Shown: piece by piece, positions 1-6,609 of the stretch
How the letters are laid out: the number at the start of each line of letters is the position of its first letter
How positions within the stretch are numbered: the first letter of the stretch is position 1
NCBI GenBank assembly: GCA_021797895.1
Contig: JAJZYW010000004.1
Coordinates: forward strand, 1-33,502
Origin: Microcaldota archaeon
GTDB lineage: Archaea > Micrarchaeota > Micrarchaeia > Micrarchaeales > Micrarchaeaceae
DNA length: 33,502 nt
Reading direction: 5' to 3'
The notes under the pieces: model-generated
What the model was told of the DNA's origin: nothing
Databases searched by the model: none
What the model saw: only the letters and a program-made list of their open reading frames with translations
Position numbers and translations under genes: made by a program

Positions 1-2
1 AA

Positions 3-23
3 AATAATAGAGAAAAAGAAAAA
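3..23 (-). terminator. T-rich terminator of mini-unit copy 1
   Basis: Just after the stop codon the minus strand runs TTTTTCTTTTTCTC. Archaeal RNA polymerase terminates at such T-runs without needing a hairpin. The sequence is identical in copy 2. Confidence 0.5.
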
Positions 24-27
24 CTCC

Positions 28-63
28 TTATGGATCCGCTTGCCCGCCTGCTCCTCCTTCCAT
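28..63 (-). CDS. 11-residue microprotein ORF, copy 1
   Basis: The ORF reads MEGGAGGQADP followed by TAA. A GGTGA ribosome binding site (69-73) sits 5 nt before the ATG, and a TATA box lies about 45 bp upstream. Function is unknown. The case for translation is the paired copy at 355-390, which keeps start, stop, length and the MEGGA beginning while its other codons change. The unit could instead be a small-RNA gene in which the ORF is incidental; its GGAAGGAGGAG core is also a strong Shine-Dalgarno-like sequence. Confidence 0.4.
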   Translation of the reverse strand: MEGGAGGQADP

Positions 64-64
64 A

Positions 65-328
65 ATTTTCACCTATAAATTTACTGAATACGCATCACAG
101 TATGGGTTTATAAGCATTTCTGCGCTCTCTTATGAACTTGAGGATACACGTTTCCTATACGCAAGCAAGATCGCATACTTTGAGCTGGATCCGTTAACTT
201 CCAGCCAGAACATGCGTCTAATCTCAGAATACAAGATAAAGTCAGAATCGCCAAGAGTCTACGACGAAGAAACGTTCTACAAATTAAGGAAATTCAAGAA
301 TAAAGTATATGCTGAAGAATACGATTAA
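65..328 (+). pseudogene. Possible gene remnant between the mini-units
   Basis: A plus-strand frame stays open to a TAA at 326-328. From about 131 on it has a protein-like composition (beginning YELEDTRFLYASKIAYFELD and ending KVYAEEYD). No start codon or promoter is convincing; the only in-frame ATG is at 212. The 5' part overlaps mini-unit copy 1. It may be the C-terminal remnant of a gene interrupted by duplication of the unit. The family is not recognised. Confidence 0.25.
107..121 (-). promoter_or_regulatory. TATA/BRE promoter of mini-unit copy 1
   Basis: On the minus strand this reads AGAAATGCTTATAAA, a purine-rich BRE-like stretch followed by a TATA box. The predicted transcript start, about 25 nt downstream, falls near 86 and would leave a leader of roughly 20 nt before the ATG at 63. 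All 15 bases are repeated at 430-444. Confidence 0.6.
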
Positions 329-329
329 C

Positions 330-350
330 AATAATAGAGAAAAAGAAAAA
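330..350 (-). terminator. T-rich terminator of mini-unit copy 2
   Basis: This is the same TTTTTCTTTTTCTC run as in copy 1, directly after the stop codon of the second mini-ORF. Transcripts from either unit would be about 65-80 nt long. Confidence 0.5.
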
Positions 351-354
351 CTCT

Positions 355-390
355 CTATGGTCCCGTTCCGCCAGTTGCTCCTCCTTCCAT
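355..390 (-). CDS. 11-residue microprotein ORF, copy 2
   Basis: The ORF reads MEGGATGGTGP followed by TAG, with the same GGTGA ribosome binding site (396-400) and spacing as copy 1. Residues 1-5, 7 and 11 are the same as in copy 1, and 6 and 8-10 differ. The product is glycine-rich and of unknown function. Confidence 0.4.
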   Translation of the reverse strand: MEGGATGGTGP

Positions 391-429
391 AATTTTCACC
401 CATGACCTATATCCGTGTCGCAATACTAA

Positions 430-444
430 TTTATAAGCATTTCT
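430..444 (-). promoter_or_regulatory. TATA/BRE promoter of mini-unit copy 2
   Basis: The 15 bases are identical to the promoter at 107-121. The gap to the 71-bp unit is 29 bp here and 33 bp in copy 1, so promoter and unit are conserved while the spacer between them is not. Confidence 0.6.
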
Positions 445-557
445 ACGGCCTTGCACTAGCCCGCGATGCCGTCTTTGTGTGACCTCTCATAAAGCGAGAG
501 CTCTTCATTGGCAACCATAGCTTGGGCAAGGCGCACAGAATTCGGCGCCAGGCAAGC

Positions 558-2621
558 TTACTCGCTGTCGTGCCTGACTATCCTTAGTATGCCCGGCCTT
601 GGAGAGTAGACGTCTCCCCTCTTCTCAAGCTCCTCTATGTACTTCTTTGCTGTTCCAGAGTCGAAGCCGGCCTTCTCCGCCTCCTCAATAACTCTCTGCA
701 TCTTGGCGCTTCCTTCATCGGAGTCGAGCTTCTTTATTATCTCTATCATTGCATTTATCTTGTCGACCTTCTCCCTTGGCATTCCCGTGAGAAGCGTATC
801 AATGTCGCGCCTGCCGCTGCTGTCCACTGCGAGTATCTTCAGCATGTATTCGCTCAGCGATATAGCCTTCTCGGCGTCCTCGAGAGCAACAGTATCCGCC
901 AGCCTAGATTTGGCTCTCGCCTCAGCCATCCTTATAAGCCCCTCTATCTGCCTTGGCGTTATAGGCACTGCGCCCTGCTTGGCGCCGCTCTTCCTAAGCT
1001 CAACGTAATACTTCTTTATGCGCTCCGAAGCCTCGTGGCTAAGCCTTGGCGATACGTTCCTCCTCGCGTATGCTATGTACTTCCTGAGAAGCTCGCCGTC
1101 GACCACTGGAAGTTCTACCTGCTTATAATTCTCTATGTCAGCTATCTTGGCGCCTGCCGCCTCATGCTGCGTAAGTATGTGCTCGGCTATGCTCTTGTCA
1201 AGCTCCTCGTCCAGCACGTCCCTTATCGGGAATATCAGGTCAAATCTTGAGAGAAGAGTAGGCGGTATGTCGAACTGCTCTGCTGGGTACTGCGTCGAGT
1301 CGAACCTGCCAAACTTGGGGTTCGCAGCGGCAAGCACAGCAGCTTTTGCATTGAATGTCGCTATTATTCCAGCCTTTGCGACGCTTATGGTCTGCGATTC
1401 GAGCGCTTCGTGGAGCGCCGCCCTGTCCTCGTCCCCTATCTTGTCAAATTCGTCGATTGCGACTATGCCTCCGCTTCCCAGTACCATGGCGCCTGCCTTG
1501 AGCGTCCATCCTCCGTCAGCAAAGTCATCCCTTTCTGCAACAGCTGTCATTCCTCCACCTGTGACAGACTTGCCGCTCACGTATATGCCCTTGGGAACAA
1601 GCCTTGACACTGCTTGCAGAATCCTTGTCTTAGCGCTTCCTGGGTCCCCTATGAGAAGTATGTGCATGTCGCTCCTTATCGTGCCTCCGTCAACAAGCAA
1701 CTTTCCTGACGTGCCGCCAAAAAGCTGAAGCGTAACCGCTTCCTTTATCTCATCGTAGCCGTATATCGAAGGGGCTATCGACTTTGCCACCTTCTCGAAT
1801 ATGCCCGGATCCTTGGAAAGCTCTATTATCCTGCGCTCCTCCTCCTCGCTTATGTCAAGGTCTGCGAACTCCTTCTGCTTGGGCACTATAGAAACGGTCT
1901 CGAGGAACATCGAGTAGAAGTTCTTCTCCTGCTTCCCCCTGAAGTTCCTCCTTGGCCTTATGCGCAGTATCCCTGTCAGCTCTATCCTGTCTCCAGGTAT
2001 GACTGTGTTGACCAGGTCGTCCTCTATCCAGACCTCGAGCTGCCATGTAGGCGTGCTGCCGCTCAGCTTCTCCAGCGGGTCCTGCACGGCTATCTTCTGG
2101 AGGTTGAGGAAGTGCGACTCCTCAGGCACCTGCCTCAGCGCCTTGCGCTTGCACTGGTCGCATATCTCAGGGACCTCGTCCCTGTCAACCCTTATCTTGT
2201 AGGTTGCGTCGCAGAACGAGCATTTGTATACCCCTACCTTGACCTTCGGTATTATCTCGGACCTTTTTACTATGAGGCTGTCGAGCGCTATCATCTTGCC
2301 TATGTAGGATGATCCAACGTCCTGCACCAGCGGCGAATTGACAGACTGGCCGAAAATTCTTACGTTGACGTCCTTCTCAATTTCGGGCTTGCCTATGAGC
2401 TCTCTCAATGCTAGCTTTGAAGCTTCAAGCAGGTCGTCAGGGCTCTCTATCAGCTCGTCCGCAAGCTCCGGATCAAACCTCTCGAGCTCCCTGAAATCAA
2501 CAGGCATGCTGACTTTGTCAGGATAGGAAAGTGCAAGCGATTCCACCTCCTCCTTGCAGTATTTGCTGAAGAATTCGGAGAACCTCTCCCTGTACCCTTC
2601 AATAGTAGCGTCATCAGCCAA
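558..2621 (-). CDS. mcm: Replicative DNA helicase MCM
   Basis: MCM forms the hexameric ring that unwinds DNA at the replication fork. The 687-residue protein has the full archaeal layout: an N-terminal domain with a zinc site (C134, C137, C154, C157), an AAA+ core with Walker A GDPGSAKT (325-332), Walker B AIDEFDK (388-394), sensor-1 AAANP (431-435) and arginine finger SRFD (458-461), and a C-terminal winged helix. The start is TTG at 2621, with GGTG 5 nt upstream. A TATA box at about 2666-2676 puts the transcript start near 2645. It is the only MCM in the window; priL and orc1/cdc6 lie 17-24 kb away. Confidence 0.97.
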   Translation of the reverse strand: MADDATIEGYRERFSEFFSKYCKEEVESLALSYPDKVSMPVDFRELERFDPELADELIESPDDLLEASKLALRELIGKPEIEKDVNVRIFGQSVNSPLVQDVGSSYIGKMIALDSLIVKRSEIIPKVKVGVYKCSFCDATYKIRVDRDEVPEICDQCKRKALRQVPEESHFLNLQKIAVQDPLEKLSGSTPTWQLEVWIEDDLVNTVIPGDRIELTGILRIRPRRNFRGKQEKNFYSMFLETVSIVPKQKEFADLDISEEEERRIIELSKDPGIFEKVAKSIAPSIYGYDEIKEAVTLQLFGGTSGKLLVDGGTIRSDMHILLIGDPGSAKTRILQAVSRLVPKGIYVSGKSVTGGGMTAVAERDDFADGGWTLKAGAMVLGSGGIVAIDEFDKIGDEDRAALHEALESQTISVAKAGIIATFNAKAAVLAAANPKFGRFDSTQYPAEQFDIPPTLLSRFDLIFPIRDVLDEELDKSIAEHILTQHEAAGAKIADIENYKQVELPVVDGELLRKYIAYARRNVSPRLSHEASERIKKYYVELRKSGAKQGAVPITPRQIEGLIRMAEARAKSRLADTVALEDAEKAISLSEYMLKILAVDSSGRRDIDTLLTGMPREKVDKINAMIEIIKKLDSDEGSAKMQRVIEEAEKAGFDSGTAKKYIEELEKRGDVYSPRPGILRIVRHDSE

Positions 2622-2649
2622 GCAAGCACCATAATCAGTAAAGCGTATT

Positions 2650-2676
2650 GCGTATACGCGTCAAAGATATAAATAG
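2650..2676 (-). promoter_or_regulatory. mcm promoter with palindrome
   Basis: On the minus strand a TATA-like GCTATTTATATC precedes mcm. The perfect 10-bp palindrome GCGTATACGC (2650-2659) lies between the TATA box and the start codon, close to the predicted transcript start. That is where an archaeal repressor would block initiation. The operator role is inference. Confidence 0.45.
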
Positions 2677-2679
2677 CTT

Positions 2680-3180
2680 CTATGGCTGGCGTTTTGCGGC
2701 ATTCCCGGATTGGGATTTTGCGCCAGCAGCTACCGCTGCCCTGTTTATATGGAAAGCCTCTCCAAGTATAAGCCCAGCAGAGAGGCCAAGGAGCGCTGCG
2801 ATAATCGCGTTTGCGGTAATGCTTGCCGGATAGAGCATGTAAACCACGTACCTGAGAAGGAGAAGCGCTATGTAAGCTGAGAAAATTATGGGAGATCTCC
2901 TGTAGTACACTTCAGAATCCTTCGTGAATACTGAAATGCCCTCGCCAAGGCCCAAGCCAACGAGGAGCCCAACCACTCCAAGGGCGAAAGTAAGCAACAC
3001 TGCATACTCTGGAATGCCAAACAGCGAGATTGCGGTTATTACAAGATAGATAAGAGGCAGCCTAAGCACGCGCGAGCGCGAGAATCTCTGCCCTTTCGAA
3101 TTCCTTCGCACGCGAAGAAGAAGCATCGCGGCTATGAATACTACGAAAATAAGGCCCTCGGAATACTGCATGCAAAACAC
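2680..3180 (-). CDS. Small CcdC/DUF1453-like membrane protein
   Basis: The protein has 166 residues and about four or five hydrophobic segments. After the first segment comes an Arg-rich stretch, and in the middle a turn reading SEVYYRRSP leads into the next helix. That arrangement resembles the CcdC/DUF1453 family of bacterial and archaeal membrane proteins, whose function is poorly defined; the match is by pattern only. The GTG start at 3180 overlaps the stop of the upstream lipoate-ligase-like gene by one base (TAGTG), suggesting translational coupling; an ATG at 3171 is the alternative. Confidence 0.6.
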   Translation of the reverse strand: MFCMQYSEGLIFVVFIAAMLLLRVRRNSKGQRFSRSRVLRLPLIYLVITAISLFGIPEYAVLLTFALGVVGLLVGLGLGEGISVFTKDSEVYYRRSPIIFSAYIALLLLRYVVYMLYPASITANAIIAALLGLSAGLILGEAFHINRAAVAAGAKSQSGNAAKRQP

Positions 3181-3962
3181 TAATCAGGATACAGGAGGCA
3201 GAATCTCGCGCCTGTTTTCAGCCTGCGTCCCCTCCCCTCTATCCATTCACCATTCATATATTTTTCCGAGCAAAACCTTGATGCGAGTTCCTCAGCCTTG
3301 CGCTTTTCCTCCTCGGAAGGGAATTTTGCTTCAACTCTCCTCAGCATATTTCCCATCAAACGCTTCTTAGTGGTGCCAAGGCTTCCATCAGTGAAGTCGG
3401 AAAGCGCAGGAAGCATCCCTATCTTTTCATAATCGGATTCAGGGAAATTCATCGCATCCCTTATCCTTTTCGAATTCCATCTGCTTACCGCAACCACTCC
3501 GTGGTAGAGGAAGGAGTGGCCGAGCCCTATGCTCTGCGCGTGCCCGGCTATGGGCATCCCGTCAACGTTTATCGCATATACGCCGCCCAAAGAGACCTTA
3601 GCAGCGCTTCCTATGATATCCGATATTCCGCCGAGCGCTATGCTGCTGTATTTGCGGTGCAGCGCTTCGGGCCCTGAAACTGAGCTGTCGCCGTTCAGCG
3701 GCCCTGCAATGCTATATGCGAGCGTATTTTCTCCAACATATATTGTCTTGCCTCCAGTCTCCCGCCTTGTGACCTCTACTCGGCTGCGATCCCTGATGCT
3801 GCCAGGGTCGTCCGACGCCGATAATATAACAGAATCCCTGTCGAAATCGTAGAACCTGATGTATATGCGGCCTGTCTTCTCCGAGAGCTCCTTGAGAGCC
3901 TCGTCCAGCGCCATATTCTTCGCAGCGCTGTTCCTTGAATAGCCGAAACTGACCGCTTCCAT
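3180..3962 (-). CDS. Lipoate-protein ligase A-like protein
   Basis: The protein belongs to the LplA/LipB/BirA fold family. It has the substrate-loop signature RRETGGK followed by TLAYSI, and later GMPIAGHAQ with FLYHGVVAV, matching the ligase's G-x-K-I-x-G-x-A-Q and FLHHGT blocks. In the second block the family's essential lysine, which contacts lipoyl-AMP, is replaced by proline, so normal ligase activity is doubtful. At 260 residues it has little room for the C-terminal accessory domain; some archaea encode that separately (LplB), but no such gene is seen here. Start ATG 3962 is preferred; GTG 3971 is possible. Confidence 0.75.
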   Translation of the reverse strand: MEAVSFGYSRNSAAKNMALDEALKELSEKTGRIYIRFYDFDRDSVILSASDDPGSIRDRSRVEVTRRETGGKTIYVGENTLAYSIAGPLNGDSSVSGPEALHRKYSSIALGGISDIIGSAAKVSLGGVYAINVDGMPIAGHAQSIGLGHSFLYHGVVAVSRWNSKRIRDAMNFPESDYEKIGMLPALSDFTDGSLGTTKKRLMGNMLRRVEAKFPSEEEKRKAEELASRFCSEKYMNGEWIEGRGRRLKTGARFCLLYPD

Positions 3963-4049
3963 ACAAAGCACAAGCTAATTAGCCAGATGCAAATATTTAT
4001 TACTAGGTTTGGAATTAAAGTATATTCAATTGAAAGCGGGTTTTAGTCA

Positions 4050-4988
4050 ATGTCATTCCTGATTGCTGGAGGTACAGGCCTTATAGGCAGCGCGCTAATC
4101 GACATCCTCAACGCCTCCGGGGAGGACGTGGTAGTCTTGACACGCGGCAGCACTATGGAAAAAGACGGGATCGCATACATACACTGGGATCCGGAGAGGC
4201 CCGACACTGAAACGCTCTCTGATTCGATAAGCGAATCGGATTACGTGATAAACCTTTCCGGCGCGCCTATAACTCCATCGAGGATGAGCAAGGCAGAGAA
4301 GGATGCGATAATGAAAAGCAGGATCGACGCGACCAATGCGATAGTCAAAGCGATAGGCGAATCTGGGAGCAAGCCGAGAGCTCTTGTCAATGGCTCTGCG
4401 ATAGGCTTCTACGGCAACCGCAACGACGAGGAGCTCACCGAGAACTCGCCGCCTGGAAACGGTTTTCTGAGCGAGGTGTGCAGGGCATGGGAGGGAGCTG
4501 CGTTCCGTGCGAAGGAGTATGGCGTCAAAGTCTATGCCATACGGACTGGGATGGTCCTTTCTGCCGACGGCGGATCGCTCCCAATAATGGCGAAGCAGGC
4601 GATGAGGGGCATAAGCGCAACCATGGGCAGCGGGTCGCAGTGGATGTCGTGGATACACATCAGGGACATAGCCAGGCTGATGATAAGCTTCGCGAAGAGC
4701 GGTGCACCGTCAAGCGCTGCAAACGGCGTATCACCAAATCCTGTCAGGAATTCTGAATTTGCCGAAACCCTGGTGTCATCTCTTGGCAGGAAAAATGGCA
4801 TAAAGATACCCAAATTCGCGCTGAAGCTTGCCCTTGGTGATCTTGCCGAGGAGATGCTGCTCTCAAGCCAGAGAGCTCTCCCTGCAAAAGCGCAGGAAAT
4901 AGGTTTCAGCTTCGAGTACCCGCAGCTTAAAGACGCACTGGAAGAAATCTCGCCAAAATTGTTGAGGTTATTGAATGCAAAACGGTAA
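4050..4988 (+). CDS. SDR39U1/TIGR01777-type NAD(P)-binding epimerase
   Basis: This 312-residue extended short-chain dehydrogenase has the N-terminal dinucleotide-binding motif GGTGLIGSAL (residues 7-16), the signature NLSGAPI, then GSAIGFYG and a C-terminal region of DUF1731 type. The family, found from bacteria to humans, is often misnamed a cell-division inhibitor; its natural substrate is not established. The gene overlaps the start of metG by 14 bp, so the two are likely co-transcribed. Upstream, 3972-4049 is a divergent AT-rich promoter region shared with the lipoate-ligase-like gene. Confidence 0.85.
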   Translation: MSFLIAGGTGLIGSALIDILNASGEDVVVLTRGSTMEKDGIAYIHWDPERPDTETLSDSISESDYVINLSGAPITPSRMSKAEKDAIMKSRIDATNAIVKAIGESGSKPRALVNGSAIGFYGNRNDEELTENSPPGNGFLSEVCRAWEGAAFRAKEYGVKVYAIRTGMVLSADGGSLPIMAKQAMRGISATMGSGSQWMSWIHIRDIARLMISFAKSGAPSSAANGVSPNPVRNSEFAETLVSSLGRKNGIKIPKFALKLALGDLAEEMLLSSQRALPAKAQEIGFSFEYPQLKDALEEISPKLLRLLNAKR

Positions 4989-6609
4989 GCAAAAGATAAT
5001 AGTGACGTCGGCGCTGCCCTACGCGCACGCTCTCCCCCACCTTGGCAACTTCATAGGCTCCATACTGCCTGCTGACGCATACTACAAATACCTTACGATG
5101 GAGGATGAGGACGCAATATTCATATGCGGCTCTGACCAGCACGGCACGCCCATAGAGCTCCGCGCCATAAAGGAGGGCGTTCCGCCAGGGCAGCTTGCTG
5201 ATTCCGTCCATGAAAGGATAAAGTCCATGCTTGCGGCCTACGGCTGCACGCCAACGTACTACGGGAAGACGCACACCGAGCAGAACAAGCAGAGCGTGTA
5301 CGAGCTGTATCATGCTTTGAAGAAGAACGGCTACATAACAGAGGTGCACGACAAGCAGGCATACTGCAGGTACGACAAGCGCTTCCTGGTTGACAGGGAC
5401 ATAGAAGGCACATGCCCGTTCTGCGGCGGCAAGAAGGCGAGGGGCGACCAGTGCGACGACTGCGGCAGGCTGCTTGACCCAATAATGATAATAGACCCGC
5501 ACTGCAACATATGCGGAAGGTCCGAAATAGAGTTCAGGGACGTGAAGAACCTTGCCATATCTCTTGACAAGCTGCAGGGCCGCATTGAGGCGTACGTGAA
5601 CTCTGCGAGCCAGAACGGCTGGAGCAAGAACGCAACAAATAAGACGTTAACTTTCCTGAAGGAGGGTCTAAAGCCAAGGGATATAACCAGGAGCATGAAG
5701 TGGGGCTTTCCTGTTCCGGAAAAGGGTTTCGAGGATTCCGTCTTCTACGTCTGGTTCGACGCTGTGATAGGCTACATAGGCATAACCAGGGAATGGAGCG
5801 AGTCAAAGTGGAAGGAGTACTGGATGTCAAGCAGCACAAAGCTGATACAGTTCATGGGCAAGGACAACATAGAGTTTCATACGATGATGTTTCCAGGAAT
5901 TCTTCTTGGGGCGGATATGGGATACATACTCCCATACTCGATAAGGGCGAGCGAGTACCTCAATTCAAGAAGCGTCAAGTTTTCAAAGAGCAGAGGAATA
6001 GGGCTCAACATGGAAAGCGCGCTAACGGTCCTGGGCGCCGAATACTGGCGCTTCATACTGATGTACCTTTATCCTGAGAGCGCCGACGTCGAATTCAGCG
6101 TTGACGCCGTGAAAGAAATAGTCAACAGCGTGATGAACGACAAAATAGGCAACCTTGTGCACAGGGTGCTGACATTGTGTTGGTCGAATTCCATTCTGAA
6201 CGGAATCGCTACATCTACAGACGAAAAAGTGGAAAAGATTGTAGAGGGGTACAGGCTCAACTTCTCGCAGCAGCACATACGAGAAGCGCTGGGCAACGTG
6301 GTAGAGCTAGCATCATACGGCAACGAGCTGATAAGCTCCTCCGAGCCGTGGAAGATGATAAAGGACGAGGGCAAGCATGCAGAAGCAAAGCGCGTGATGT
6401 CACTGCTTGCTGGAGTCGTGCGTGCTGTGGGCATACTGCTATATCCGTTCTGCCCGGAATCCTCCTCCAAAGTATTGGAGGCTTTCGGCTCAGGACCAAA
6501 GCTCTCCTCAATCTTCGAGGAGGTTCCACTAAGCATAAAATCACAGCCCAAGCCGCTGTTCTCAAAATTCGAAAAGGAGGATGAGGAAAAGCTTTCCTCA
6601 TTTTCATGA
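4975..6609 (+). CDS. metG: Methionyl-tRNA synthetase, catalytic and anticodon-binding part
   Basis: The enzyme charges tRNA-Met with methionine. The class I signatures are present: HLGN (22-25, the HIGH motif) and KFSKS (335-339, the KMSKS motif). The connective peptide carries zinc-knuckle cysteines (C147, C150, C160, C163, then C177, C180). At 544 residues it ends after the anticodon-binding helical domain and lacks the C-terminal EMAPII-like tRNA-binding domain that many MetRS carry. A domain of exactly that type is encoded on the opposite strand immediately downstream, fused to a Nudix protein; the stop codons of the two genes abut at 6609/6610. Confidence 0.97.
   Translation: MQNGKQKIIVTSALPYAHALPHLGNFIGSILPADAYYKYLTMEDEDAIFICGSDQHGTPIELRAIKEGVPPGQLADSVHERIKSMLAAYGCTPTYYGKTHTEQNKQSVYELYHALKKNGYITEVHDKQAYCRYDKRFLVDRDIEGTCPFCGGKKARGDQCDDCGRLLDPIMIIDPHCNICGRSEIEFRDVKNLAISLDKLQGRIEAYVNSASQNGWSKNATNKTLTFLKEGLKPRDITRSMKWGFPVPEKGFEDSVFYVWFDAVIGYIGITREWSESKWKEYWMSSSTKLIQFMGKDNIEFHTMMFPGILLGADMGYILPYSIRASEYLNSRSVKFSKSRGIGLNMESALTVLGAEYWRFILMYLYPESADVEFSVDAVKEIVNSVMNDKIGNLVHRVLTLCWSNSILNGIATSTDEKVEKIVEGYRLNFSQQHIREALGNVVELASYGNELISSSEPWKMIKDEGKHAEAKRVMSLLAGVVRAVGILLYPFCPESSSKVLEAFGSGPKLSSIFEEVPLSIKSQPKPLFSKFEKEDEEKLSSFS

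Larger units (their letters stand above)
3..73 (-). repeat. Tandem mini-unit, copy 1
   Basis: This 71-bp segment matches 330-400 with no gap (constant offset of 327) at about 60 of 71 positions. Read on the minus strand it holds a GGTGA ribosome binding site, an 11-codon ORF and a T-rich end. The mismatches fall almost entirely in ORF codons 6-10. A separate 15-bp promoter match (107-121 against 430-444) lies upstream of each copy. Confidence 0.85.
330..400 (-). repeat. Tandem mini-unit, copy 2
   Basis: Second copy of the 71-bp unit at 3-73. The ribosome binding site, the first five codons, the proline codon before the stop, and the T-rich tail are identical to copy 1. The middle of the ORF differs, but reading frame and length are preserved. 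Confidence 0.85.

Noticed and set aside
456-518. 20-residue minus-strand ORF MVANEELSLYERSHKDGIAG after mcm
   Set aside because: The composition is protein-like, but there is no ribosome binding site or promoter and no second copy to support it.
1135-1728. Long plus-strand ORF of 197 codons inside mcm
   Set aside because: It is a mirror of the mcm coding frame, with Ser/Ala-rich low-complexity translation and no promoter.
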